A DNA stretch of 64,000 bases, from contig JAYGXS010000003.1 in the NCBI GenBank assembly GCA_036362985.1, positions 51,018,977 through 51,082,976 of the forward strand, given 5' to 3'. Source of the stretch: Ligula intestinalis (Eukaryota > Platyhelminthes > Cestoda > Diphyllobothriidea > Diphyllobothriidae). The first letter of the stretch is position 1. Each line of letters starts with the position of its first letter. The position numbers were made by a program, and so were the translations under genes. The notes below the pieces were generated by a model. The model saw nothing but the letters and a program-made list of their open reading frames with translations. It had not been told where the DNA came from and made no database searches. Below, piece after piece: positions 1 through 11,071 of this stretch.

Positions 1-260
1 TTTGAGGCTTAGGGTTATCGATTAGAGTCATGGGAAAAAGTGCTATCTTTAGGGGAAGGGCATATGCGTTGGGCTTAGTGTTTAGGTGTTAGTTCTAGGG
101 CTAAAGGGCTTAGGTATTGGTTTCAGGTCTTAAGAGTAGAGGACCTAATTTTTAGGCTTAGGTTTTACAGTTAGAGTTGGTGCTCAGCTTCAGTTTTAGG
201 GCTGGCGATTAGGCTTAGGAAGTCAATTTAAGTGTTAGGCTTATCGGCTTCGATTTCCAT
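1..260. repeat. Degenerate TTAGGG/TTAGGC-like tract
   Basis: Short units resembling TTAGGC, TTAGGG and TTAGG recur many times in imperfect, irregularly spaced form up to about position 240. They look like an eroded interstitial telomere-like or satellite tract and not a living telomere, because no perfect tandem run exists. A weaker patch of the same words occurs near 16245-16345. No coding potential is seen. Confidence 0.5.
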
Positions 261-1448
261 GGGCAAACTGCTCACCTGGTACGTTCCTGTGCCCATAGCT
301 GCCACCATAAACGCGGTTGGTTAACCGTATTGTGATCAAGCTCCAGTCACTGAAAAACTTTCTGACGCTATACCGCGCCGTTTCCTAGCCTTTACTTGGC
401 TCATAAGTGACTTCCCCAGTTTCTCAAGTAAGTTTTCATTGGGCATTAGTTAGCGACTTTCCACACGAAAAGAGGGTTGAACTTAGGATATCCTCTCCCA
501 CAGACCTTACTACAAGTTAGCATAGGAACTGCTGACGAAATTACCCAGGTTAAATTAATTGTGCCTGAAGCAGTTGTAGGATTAAATAAAAAACTTCGAC
601 CGGAGTCTCTATGAAGCAGACATTTCCCAAAAAATACTATAAAACCATGCTTTTAACGCTCGATTTAATTGCTAAGTGAACCGCTTAGCCTAAGCTTGAC
701 ATTAGATTTGACGACTGTTTCACGTAGCACGCTTAATTTGCACTTTTTGACCATCATCGCGCATCAGTTTACGGTTTAATTTACTCCCAACCCATCGTGA
801 CTACCGCCCCTATGGGTTCCATGGAATTTAAGTTCATGGTTATTTTGCTTGTTGGAGTTTCAATGCCGTCCTAATATATGATACCGTATATCTAGTGATC
901 CTTGTGGGGCATCGTAGCCATTGCTATGCATACCTAAAAACCTCTGTTCGCTCCTTCTGAGCTGGAATACACAAAGCCTCTTTATCATTCTTCAGTCCTT
1001 TTGTGAGCATAAAGGTATGATCGGCTTAAAGTGACTTGTGTAAGAAGACGAAAGGGACGGACCGACAGACAGCTCGTTGAACTGTTCGTTGGAATTGCCA
1101 GTGTGCCCCTTTGGACAAAGAGATAAAATCCGCTGCATGAAAATCTAATTTGCTATGGCAGGGAGGGGGTGAGCCCTGCTGGATTACGGCCATACTGAGT
1201 GTCTTGCTGCACGGAATGATCTTTACGCACTGTTTTCATCCGGCACTAAGTTTTTTACCCCTGGATCAACGAAGCTGTGTCCTACGCGGTATCCACATTC
1301 CTCGAATTGCTTTGAATGTTGAGACACTCAAAGTGTCTCTTTTCATCCGCTGAAACGGGGTGCAGTCAAGTTTGGCCAGCAGGGACCGCCAGCCGACACA
1401 ACCCACCTCCGCTCTTCCTGAACAGTTAGTATCAGTATCAGTTCAACG
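261..1448. other. No gene recognised
   Basis: Open frames here are short (the longest is 67 codons) and match no family I know. I see no RNA gene or clear repeat in this stretch. Confidence 0.5.
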
Positions 1449-1508
1449 TAGATGATGGCTAATAAGCCAGCAATGGCCCTCATAGTCTACCTAGTCTTTG
1501 TCGGTAAT
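1449..1508 (+). repeat. 60-bp direct repeat, copy 1
   Basis: This segment closely matches 5136-5195 in the same orientation; both contain GGCTAATAAGCCAG and end in TTTGTCGGTAAT. The two copies lie outside the two ends of the Gypsy-c remnant. Their order relative to the LTR ends does not fit a simple pair of LTRs, so they may be LTR pieces rearranged by deletion or an older repeat around the insertion. Confidence 0.5.
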
Positions 1509-1661
1509 GTCCTTCTGCCTTTATCATTAGCAGCCTTGCGGCGTAGGCCCGAGTGTTAGCCTGAAAGGCACCATGATCGGACGAGAGTATCCTCTAACTT
1601 ATCGGTGTACGCCTATCTGTCACGGTATATTCCCTATCAACAACCGACAAGACAGCAAGCA

Positions 1662-1737
1662 CGTGGCGCAGTGGTTAGAGCGTTGGACTTCTAACTAACA
1701 AGGTCATGGGTCCAAAACTCGAGCGGAGCGCCAATTT
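1662..1737 (+). repeat. tRNA-Arg(TCT)-like SINE head or tRNA pseudogene
   Basis: The sequence has a perfect pol III A box (1664-1674), an anticodon-loop-like CTTCTAA as in tRNA-Arg-TCT, and a degraded B box (about 1708-1720). The acceptor arms do not pair, so it is not a functional tRNA. It is probably the head of a tRNA-derived SINE or a tRNA pseudogene. Confidence 0.45.
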
Positions 1738-1802
1738 TTGGGGCATCACTGGGGTCTGGGTATGACAAGCTGACCATTGTAACGGAAGCTCAGGCTGAGA
1801 TA

Positions 1803-2450
1803 TCACCGCCCAGTAGTGTTGATTGTGGCTCCGGCTGTCGTGCATTCTATGAGGATGACTTCCGGCCATTTGCTGTAAGCGTCAACGGCGATAGGGAAGT
1901 TCTGGCCATTGAGCAGTCCAGCATAATCGATGTACACCCTCGACCACGAGGCTTGTGGAACGGGCCATGCCTTGATTGTGGTCTTCACCGGCGTCTTTGA
2001 TGCGAGCGCGCATTTGGTGCATGAACGGGCCAGTTGTTCCAGTTGTTGGTCCAGACAAGGCCAGTACACGTAATTGCAAGCGAGGGCATTCATGCGGTTG
2101 ATGCCGGGATGTCCGTTGTGGAACTGCCACAAGACCCTGGCTTGTAGCTGTTGTGGAACAACCACACGATCGTAGAACAGAATACAATCATTAATGGTAA
2201 GCAGAGAATTTCGTCGTTGGTGGAACTGCTACAATTCTCTAGAGGCCACTGATTGCGGTGGTACTTGATAACTTGTCTCAACAGAGGATCCTGCTGGGTT
2301 GCCTTCCGGACTTCCTCAAACGTGACAGGGAATGCACGAATGGAATCCATAATTAGACTGTTAACCTCAGACTCAACGGAGACAGACAGGATGACTGTAT
2401 CCTCAGGCTCCTTAGTCCGTGAGTTGATTAAGCGCGAGAGTGCGTCTGCC
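1803..2450 (-). pseudogene. Gypsy-c integrase, truncated
   Basis: Frames here read the end of RNase H (a QADALSRL motif near 2450) and then the integrase N-terminal HHCC zinc region (HPGINRM, then CTKC). The catalytic core begins with an IDYAG-like first aspartate and a VDAYSKWPEV segment. The rest of the core, with the second aspartate and glutamate, is absent because the sequence runs into the LTR tip. At least two frameshifts occur. The enzyme would insert the cDNA; this copy cannot be active. Confidence 0.75.
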
Positions 2451-2470
2451 TGACCGATGGCTGTTGTAGA

Positions 2471-3380
2471 CTAGTATCGGATGTCGAAGTCGTAGCCCAG
2501 CAGCATGGTTACCCGGCACTGAAGGTGATGAAACCCAAGAAAGCGCGCAAAGAACTTATGTCCTTTGGTGGTGGCATCTGTTTGATGGTTTCGATGTTGT
2601 CTGGATCTGGCCGACGACCGTCTTGGTCGATTATGAGCCCAAGATATTTCACAGAAGGCACGAAAAAATTGCACATCTCCAGACATAGACGGAAACCGTA
2701 GTCTTGAATTCGGCTAAGAACCGTCTCCAGACGTTGCAACAGTTCATCTGGATTTGAACCAGGGACAAAAATATCATCCAGATAAGCAGCGGCTCCTTCG
2801 GTGCCCGTCAGCATGGTGTCCATGGTTTGCTGGAAGATCGCGGGGACAGTCTTAACCCCGAATGGCAGACGAGTGTATTGGAACAGACCATGATGGGTGT
2901 TGATGGTGAGATGCTCCCGGGAGCCTTCGTCCTCCTCGATTTGGATGTTTGCATCGGATAGATCAAGCAAAACGAAAAGAGTTCCGCTATTCAGCTTAGC
3001 AAAAAGATCTTCCGGCACGGGCAAAGGATATTGATGTGTGTCCAAAGCAGCATAAAGACCAGTGAAAAAATCAGCACAGATTCGGCCTTTACCTGAGGAT
3101 TTCTTGACAGCCACGATTGGTGCGGCCCATGCTGAGTAGTTGACTGGCTGAAGAACACCAGCTCGTTGAAGACGATCAAGTTCTTGGTCCACCACTGTAA
3201 GTGCAGCCTTTTTGGTCTGAAACCAGGTTTTGCGTTTGGTTGAAGACGAAGAGTGACCTTCAGCTTGTTGCAGCAATCAAGGCCGTCTTGAAAAACTGGA
3301 GCAAACTTCGCCTGTAAGGTTGACATCAGATTTGCTGCCAGTTGATTCGATTTGGCGGGATTGGGCCAAGTTGACTGCAC
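2471..3380 (-). pseudogene. Gypsy-c reverse transcriptase
   Basis: The frame 3276-2509 carries an RT core with LPFGVK, AAYLDDI (the YxDD catalytic box) and a thumb-like LRAFLGF segment. An overlapping upstream frame (3380-2991) carries the N-terminal part. After LRAFLGF the sequence jumps to the last part of RNase H (GYDFDIRY), so most of RNase H has been deleted. The family is the K02A2.6-like group of animal Gypsy elements, by motif resemblance only. Confidence 0.8.
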
Positions 3381-3758
3381 TTCATTGCAAATCCAGTTAA
3401 GTGGCAGTTCTAAGAGACCGAGTGCCTCGATTCAGTCAAGGCCAAGTAAGTCAAGGTTCGAATGGTTGTTAAGGTAGCATGTTCCCTTGAATTGAGTGCC
3501 CTCAAAGGAAACGTCACATTCAAGCTCACCCGTGAGCCGGAGGAATCCGCCTGAAACTTTCATAACCTTTTTATCCGATGTGATCATCGGAGGCCGTCCC
3601 ATCGTCTGCCAAGTGTATTTGGAGATGAGGCTGATGTCTGATGCCTTGTTCAGCTGGAGGCGTACAGGTTTGCCACTGATGGTAACCGTAAGGTGTTTCC
3701 TCCGTACCTTAAGTTCAGTCTGGAATGTGGCTAGGATTGAGTTGGACTTTAGGCAAAC

Positions 3759-4673
3759 TCAAGATAAAGGGCGTTTGGAACTTCTCGCCTTCCTGTCGCC
3801 TGCCCTTGATTTGGATGGTTGGCCCACCGGACAGTGGTCTTTCTTATACCCTCGTTTATGGCATTTGTGACAAACATGCTTCTTGAATGGACAGAAGCGA
3901 GCAAGATGCCAGTCACCACACTGCCAGCACGCTGATGGTAGTTTTCTGGGTGTGGGATCTTGGGACTTCTGTGGCGAGATTGACTTTGTCCGAGTGACAG
4001 CATGAACATTGGTGGCGGCAAACAAGCAACTGGGTTGCTTTACGGTCGCAGAATCATGCTTGAAATTCTTCAGCCGCTGACACTCGGCCGTCAATGTCTG
4101 CAGAGTAGAGTCTGGATCCTGTTCAATCTTGGAGAGCAGACGCGTCCAAGTTTCAGCATCACGAGGTGACTGGAGGGCGCTCACAAAGATGAGGCACTTG
4201 CATTGGTCGTCTGTCATCTCTCGGAGCTTGAACCTTTCGCACTCACGGTTGACGACACCGGAGTGTGTTAGAAAATCGTCTGTCTCATTCTTGACCAGCT
4301 TGAGCCAATGGTAACGGATGTTGAGCAGGGAGGACTTCTCGCTAAAGATCTGTGACAGGTGATTGACGGTTTAAGCGAAAGTGAAGTCACGAGGGTTTTT
4401 CGGCAGAATGATATCCGCGTACCACTCGTGTTCTCTGGTGCCCAGTTTGCGTAATAGCAGGTGCACCTTCCATGCATCATCGGCCTTGGCAACTTCCATG
4501 CAAACTGTGTCTTCCCAACGTTTGAACCAAGCGTCGAAAGTAAAACCGGCGTCGGGGTCATAAATGAACTCAGTAATAGAAGCAGCAGTTGCGTCCGCTG
4601 ATGTGGACAATTTCGCAGAAGAATCTGGGTCAAACAAATGCAAGCTGAATTTTTGCATCATGGACTCCATCAA
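3759..4673 (-). pseudogene. Gypsy-c Gag with zinc knuckles
   Basis: Two frames make up this capsid/nucleocapsid gene. The upstream one (4673-4371) has a FDAWFKRWED-type capsid segment. The downstream one (4217-3759) ends in two Cys-His clusters (CWQCGDWH and CHKCHKRGYKKDHC) that resemble nucleocapsid zinc knuckles. A stop near 4370 and frame changes break the gene. Gag would package the element RNA. Confidence 0.7.
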
Positions 4674-4778
4674 CTTTCTGCGTGCCGCTTCGAATTAAGT
4701 TTTCTGTTGTTGCAAGACCGCGAGCAATTGCTCTGATGAAATGGACATAGTAAGTTCTGAAACAGCGTCGCCAAATGT

Positions 4779-5195
4779 TAAACGGAAGCCCAGGCCAAGA
4801 TATCACCGCCCAATAACGCCTTATATGAATCCCCAAAGTAAGAACACGACAAGAAGCGTGCAACAGAGAAGTCTTTTTTGTGTAAGAGGTACAGCGTATT
4901 TAGGACAACAAACGCATGTAACACGATGTCCACCGCGCCAATCAGCTCCTCTCTTGACGTAGTCGCCGGTAGGATTGGCTGGTGACTCGACGGCTGGCCG
5001 CAATATAAATCTCGAAGTATCGATTGATTGACTCCAAGTCTGTGTTCGCCTGGTGTAGGCTGATCGATAGCATACAGTGTATGGGCTTTCGCTTGCAAGC
5101 TACTGCTTGTTAAGGCTGTTCGTTATGCAATCCTAGCATAGACGACGGCTAATAAGCCAGAAATGGCCACCCTAGTCTCATTATCTTTGTCGGTA
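4779..5195 (-). repeat. Gypsy-c 5' LTR (approximate)
   Basis: The lower boundary is placed where the plus strand begins TGTTAAACGG, giving an LTR end in AACA on the minus strand next to the putative primer site. The upper boundary is uncertain and is set at the end of the 60-bp direct repeat (5136-5195). Confidence 0.5.
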
Positions 5196-6060
5196 ATCTG
5201 TAATCCTATATGAGACCCGGACCAATTTGGATCGGTGTCTGGCGACACCACTTGTGTCTCACAGCGAAAGTTGGCAGCCTTCGCGGATGTCCATTTAAGG
5301 GGGCATATAGCTTACTTCGTCACAGAAGAGGCGGTCGGATTGGGTGCTCTAAAACACCGGTCATTACGCTGTCTGCAGGCGCAGTTGCACGTACGAGATA
5401 GAACAGAGACTGAAAGCACCCATTCCCATCCAAATTGACTTCGCTCAATTTCACCTTGTGCATTATTCGTCCTAAGCCAGCTGACCAATCGTTGAGCGGG
5501 GAACTTGCTTTCCCCCACACGACATCCGCAACCAACTTCGGAAAACACGACTCACTCCACAGATAGAAATTCGATACTGCCATCAGTTAGCAGGCCCCCA
5601 CAACAACAGGCCCTAATTACACGATGAAAAACTTCACGGAATCTCTGCCAAAGACAAACAAACCGATCAGCAGCAGTTAGCGTACTGCGCGAATAGACGC
5701 AGACTACACCATCCAGAATGGAGTGGTTGGTCATTGAGAAAACAAATGATTCTTGATGATGGCCTACGCAGAAGAGAGTCCCTTCCTCCTCACAATATGC
5801 CAGCTTTTGTGTTAAAAAAAAACAAGAAAATGGGCGAAATCTCAGCCGCACCGCCGGACCAAGTGCCTGTCAGGAGGTGGACTATCGTGGCTTGCTCGTA
5901 ATCGAAGGAGAGGCTTACAATGAGCGTTTGACCAACCAGTAACATGTTAGGCAGGAAACTCAGCCATAACGGCAGAAGGCATCCACGAAACTGAATACGA
6001 CAGCACTGAACTTGACAGGATCTTTCCAACAAGTCTGCAAATCAGCAACCGACTCGACTA
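5196..6060. other. No gene recognised
   Basis: Only short shadow frames occur (at most 99 codons). The LINE copy beginning at 6061 is 5'-truncated and none of its missing 5' part is found here. Confidence 0.5.
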
Positions 6061-6971
6061 GCCAGCTGAACTGTAATGGCCTTTATGGGAAAACAGATTA
6101 AATCATTAAACTCCTCTATGATCATGAAATCAAAATAGCGGCTCTTCAGGAGTCAAAACTGTCAGAAAAGTCGAAGGTCCCACGTTTCCCGGGCTTTGCC
6201 GTCATTGGAAAAGACAGAGCTCGTAACGCCGGTGGTGGACTGGTCCCCTTGGTTCACCAAAGTATAAAATACTAGGAGCTGACCTCTGCAGCAACATCCG
6301 CGGACTCGCCGCTGGAAGAACTCAAGGTACAAGTTACCATTGGACCGTCCAATCAGAGTGTCCATAACGCATACCTTCCTCCACAAAGCAGTTGTGATGC
6401 CAACTTCAGGCCATAAATAGTCCACATGCTAACGGGTGATTCGAAATTCATCTTGGGTGACTTCAATGCCCACGATGACTTATGGTTCTCTAACCTTTCC
6501 TTTACTAGAGGTGCTTCACTAGCCAAGGAGATCAACAACACCGACTTCGCGGTCCTCAACACGGATGGAACGTCCACGAGACTCCCTCATTTAGGTACTT
6601 GCGCTAGCCCAGACATTTCCATCGTCAGTTGTGACCTATTACTATCTTCCTCATGGGACCGTCTATGCAAACTGAGCTCTGACAATCTCCCGATAGTTAT
6701 CACAATCAGCACACATGCTTCTCCGATTCGTAACGCTCGTAAGTGCTTTATGAATCTACGTAAAGTCAACTGGCCCGGTTTCCTTAGTGAAACTGAGAAT
6801 CTCTTTGATCAGGCCCCTTTCCCTCCAGATGTCCGCCAGGGTGTATTGATTTTCAATCGGATCATGCATACCGCCTCTAAGCACAACATTCTTGCGGGCA
6901 AGGTCTTTGATCCCATCCCAGGATACCCTTCTGATGCGGCCACTTTACCAAAAGAACGTGACGTCACCTGA
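6061..6971 (+). pseudogene. LINE-J copy 1 endonuclease domain
   Basis: The frame shows the APE-endonuclease landmarks LNCNGL, ALQESKL (catalytic Glu), GDFNAHDDLW (Asp/Asn) and SPDISIV. The usual final SDHLPI histidine motif is altered here to SDNLPI, whereas copy 2 keeps SDHLPI. This enzyme nicks the target DNA to prime reverse transcription. Stops and indels in the first 360 bp break it, while 6426-6971 is open. Confidence 0.8.
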
Positions 6972-7017
6972 GCTCAAAACCCTCAACACCCGTCGTTGCC
7001 GGCCATGACCTTAGAGA

Positions 7018-8800
7018 TCTCCTGACTGGTCAATGAACACAAGAGGACCCTATGGCAAGACAAGCTAGCCACTTTCTCCAGCCACACCAACACCAGCAAG
7101 TTATGGCAAACAATCAAATCCATCAGTAGAAGAGCACCTGCTCCTCCCAACCAGGTTATCACATTCAATGGTATACCGATAAAGACCGACAGGGACATTT
7201 CCAACCAATTCAATGTGCAATTCACCACGGTTGCAGTCCATAAATCCTCGAAGAATTCGAGGATCGTCAAACACGGGTCATGCAAACCTTTATTGATGCC
7301 GCTCCAGTTCTCAGCTCATGATACCACAACCGCGATTAAGCGTGCTAAGAACTCTAAGGCGTTTGGACCGGACGACATTACGATGGTACACCTAAAACAC
7401 CTAGGCCCCAGAGGTGTCGCATTCTTAACAATGTTGTTTAATCTGTCTCTAGCCACGTGCCATATACCAGCTATCTGGATAATGGCTCATATCCTCCCCA
7501 GCCACAAAGCAGGTAAAGACTCCGCTGTCTCTGACAGTTACCACCCGATCTCGCTTCTCAGCCCGGCCGTGAAAATACTTGAGCATCTTATTCTCCCCTC
7601 GCTCAATAGACATGCCAACCTCAAAGAACACCAACACGGTTTCAGAGCTTTCCACTCTACGTCGTCAGCCCTACAACGTATCACGGACCGCATTGCATGT
7701 GGTTTCAACAAAACGAAACCCGCGGACAGAACAGTAATGGTCGCCCTTGACCTTACTAAAGCTTTTGACTTGGTTAACATTGACGCCTTGATGACATCTC
7801 TCATGGATTCGTCTCTACCGAACGAGCTCTACAGATGGCTGAACTGCTATCTCCGTGGCAGACAAACGCGAGTCGAATTCTCAGGCACGCTATCCAAAGC
7901 CTGCAACTCTAGGACAGGAGTTCCTCAAGGTTCTGTCATTTCGCCATCGCTATTCAACATCTACATGGCTGACCTCCCGAATCCTCCCCTGAAGTCGAAA
8001 TGGTGTCTTACGCTGATGACATCACCCTGCTGTCCTCTCACCCAAACTTTCGCATGGCTGCCGATGCCTTAAATAACTACATCCGCAGTTTAGTCCAGCA
8101 CCTAGACGATAAGCATCTGAAGCTATCCGCGCCCAAGTCCTCAGTAACTCTGTTTACTCCGGACCCCAACGAATACAAGTCTTATCCTCCAATTAAGGTG
8201 GAGGGCGATGACATTTCTTCATGTCAGTATCCTAAACTCCTGGGCCTCACTCTCGACCCGACGCTGGCTCTACACCGACATGCTGACATCCAAGCCAGGC
8301 TCAACACCCTAAAAGCATTGGCAGGTTCTTCTTGGAGCCAGGACACTGAGACGCTAGTCACGACATACTGGGCAACAGGCAAGGCAACGACTGAGCATGC
8401 ATCAGCTATCTTTGCCCCACTGTTTAGCGACACCAGCTGGGCGAAAGTCCAACGCATCGAGAACGCTGCTCTCCGCGTCGCCACGGGCTGTGTTAACATG
8501 ACCAATGTAGATCACCTCTATCAGGAAACTCAATTCCTGCCTCTGAAGGTTCACTCCATCATGCAGGCAGTCTACATTGCACAGTCCCATAACCCAGAAC
8601 ATCCGGGTAATCGTCTCTTAATACGCCCTCCACCTGCTGGTCGCATGAAACAATCCACCATAGACGCGTACCGCCCACATGCTTCGGTGTACCTTACTAA
8701 TTTACCGATAAAGGACCTCGTTAAGCGTATCCACACCGAAACTGTCGAGCAAGCCATTAGCAGCTATAATCCCAACAGAACCCTTAACGCTCCTCCACAG
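7018..8800 (+). pseudogene. LINE-J copy 1 reverse transcriptase
   Basis: The first frame (7215-8072) carries the RT fingers and palm: HGFRAFHST, LDLTKAFD and TGVPQGSVISP. A one-base loss in a C-rich run at about 7983-7991 throws the reading into another frame, in which YADDITLLSS (the catalytic box) and the thumb continue from 8000. The C-terminus changes after SSYNPNRT (about 8790). Reverse transcription would use element RNA at the nicked chromosome. Confidence 0.85.
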
Positions 8801-10877
8801 GTCTCCGACCCCTTCAATCCTGCACTCCCTACCAGTCCACGGATATGCGACGAAAGTGCAACCCTGCGATCTACAGCACTGACAACCCTCCTAACCAGTC
8901 CACCGCTACCTGCAACTCTAAAATTACCGAAGTAACCATTTCCCCTACTGTGACTGTATTTTAGGTCACCGTCGATCCTGATCAAACGCGTTGAGTCACC
9001 GCAACACTAGGTCATGACGTTGAGAGTGATCTCCGACAGCACCCAAATGTCTCCAATATGGCCGCATGCTATGATCCCACGTTGACCTTTTCGGATGACT
9101 GCAACATTAAAACACCATTACTGGGAACTCCTGGGATAACAAGCTTCAAGGTCCACCAGGCTACCTACACTCTCCGATTCTGCATTAACCTTTTCAGTAG
9201 CACGCGTGCGATTGACATTGCTTACCCAAAACTCATACGAGCACTGTGATTAAGTTGACCAAAAAAATATTCCAGTGTTTGATCAGTTCCTTTCTGTCCC
9301 AATCGGACTTGAACAGTGGCCCCATATTCGTGCCTGTTTGCCGTAACAGACGATTAACCCTCATTGTACAGCACGAGAATGCTTCCTGACAGCGCGGAAT
9401 ATGTTCATGAGCTAGCATAAATTTGGAGAAAGCGTAGTTCCGCCGCGCTAACTATGTTTAAACCGATAAGGCAGACGCAATTTAGACATATACACGATGG
9501 AAGATTTCCGGGATTATACTTATGTCTTAGGAACGTTCAGTCAGATTTAAATAAACCCGATTACAAAAGAGAAACGAAGAAAGTTGTAAGTAGTTGAGCA
9601 CATAAAAAGAAATAAATAAATAGCAAGCATATTCACAATAACGACATGAAATAAAGTCATGAAATTCGTTGAATAAATCGAAAGTGTAGAAGCTTCGGAC
9701 CGACGTCAAGTGATCTCGGCCAAGTAGAGAGTTTGCAGTTCAAGAATTACGGGGCGGAAATCTGCAGTAGGACAATAAAAGCATAATGAGAGTGTTTATG
9801 AACGGCCGGATCCAGAGACAAGAAACACGGCTACTTCAATAGGCTGGCAGAGGAAAATGAAGGGCATTTTAGAAGATACATATTCAGTGGGAATATTCGT
9901 TGCCACATAAAAACCCATCTTAAGATCTAGGCTAACCGCAACCTTCTCTTAGTCTTACTGTGCGTCCTCCAATGGGCGCTTCAGTATATTAGGGTACAAT
10001 GCATTGCTACGTTTGCACAAGTGAGTCCTCTGGGGTACTCAACTTATGAGTGGAAAAATATAGAACAAAAGCAAACCCGACTATGGCTAATCAAGAATCA
10101 TAATTTCCGACACTTTAGTTGTGGCAAACGACGGTTTCCACAATATCCTGCAAAAATCTTAGCAGCAGCAATTAAAAAAGAGAGAAAGCTCTGATATACA
10201 TTTCGACAACGCCATGAAAGGCGAACCTCTACAAAACTGCTCCCCAGCCCAGAATCGAGGTCACGTATTTATCCGAAGTCTGGTGACAGCCTGGGATCAT
10301 TGGGTAATAGCTCCAGACAGTGTAAAGTACACACAAAGTCTGCTCCTCTTTTAGCCGTCTCCCCACGTAAACAAGTACAGAGCCTGTCCGCCTGTCGCTC
10401 ATTCTCCGCGCGCGCGCGCTTCGACGCAGTCCCACAGACGGCCTGTCCGTCTGTCTATCTAACCTTTATGGCTTAGCTGACCATCGACGTTTACTCGCCC
10501 AGTCTGCAAATGCAAAGTGGACACATGCTCCTCTGTAACTGCCCCCACTTTGCTACCCGATGTCCCAGGCAGGATGCGTAACATGCAGAGACTGGAAAAG
10601 TAGACACTGCCACCAGACCAACAGTTTTATTCGTTCAACCCTTCGGATTTCAATCAGAAGCCAGCAACAGTAGCCGTAATAGCAAGGACGACAGACAGTG
10701 CGCGTCCCAATGCCTACTGACTAGCAGGCAGGGCTCAAATCAATGATCGACAAACCTTAAAAGCCTATGTGAAGCTATGATCGGTTAACCAGCCAACTTC
10801 CGTCAGGTACTCGCCTAGCACGCAAACTTACTATCGGGTAACGCCTAAAGCCTGCCTCTTCACATTTACATGTACTG
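8801..10877. other. No gene recognised
   Basis: The tail of frame 8000-8935 continues to a stop but has lost similarity to the LINE family. The remaining sequence is moderately AT-rich with short frames, plus a CG alternation (GCGCGCGCGC) near 10412. I see no gene. Confidence 0.5.
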
Positions 10878-10924
10878 GAAGATTTCTGCTCAAGTCGATC
10901 GAAAGTAAACCGAATGATGAAGAT
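10878..10924 (+). repeat. 47-bp exact repeat left of gap
   Basis: The 47 bases ending at the run of N are repeated exactly at 11025-11071, directly after the gap. This is typical of two contig ends that overlap but were not merged. Confidence 0.95.
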
Positions 10925-11024
10925 NNNNNNNNNNNNNNNNNNNNNNNNNNNNNNNNNNNNNNNNNNNNNNNNNNNNNNNNNNNNNNNNNNNNNNNNNNNN
11001 NNNNNNNNNNNNNNNNNNNNNNNN
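10925..11024. other. Assembly gap (100 N)
   Basis: Exactly 100 N, a conventional unknown-size gap. Its flanks are duplicated, so the true gap may be zero or negative in length. Confidence 0.98.
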
Positions 11025-11071
11025 GAAGATTTCTGCTCAAGTCGATCGAAAGTAAACCGAATGATGAAGAT
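11025..11071 (+). repeat. 47-bp exact repeat right of gap
   Basis: This is the second copy of the 47 bases that precede the gap, identical throughout. Confidence 0.95.

Larger units (their letters stand above)
1777..5195 (-). mobile_element. Gypsy-c: degraded Ty3/Gypsy retrotransposon
   Basis: Reading down the minus strand, the element has a 5' LTR (4779 upward), gag with a zinc knuckle, protease and reverse transcriptase, the end of an RNase H domain, and the start of an integrase. About 40 bp matching the 3' tip of the LTR (1777-1815) directly follow the integrase, so the integrase end and most of the 3' LTR are missing. The junction between LTR tip and internal DNA is recognisable because both copies share ATATCACCGCCCA. 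After the 5' LTR the minus strand reads TTTGGCGACGCTG, a plausible primer-binding site. Frameshifts separate all domains. Non-autonomous and old. Confidence 0.8.
6061..8800 (+). mobile_element. LINE-J copy 1 (Jockey/I-like non-LTR element), 5'- and 3'-truncated
   Basis: From 6061 onward this segment matches the copy at 20565-23300 at high identity by eye. It contains an APE-type endonuclease and a reverse transcriptase. The start lies inside the endonuclease (the LNCNGL motif), so the 5' region is missing. After about 8800 it diverges completely from copy 2, losing the C-terminal Cys/His tail. In-frame stops lie at about 6417, 6969 and 7022, and a frameshift lies near 7990. The clade is assigned from motif style and is uncertain. 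Confidence 0.85.
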
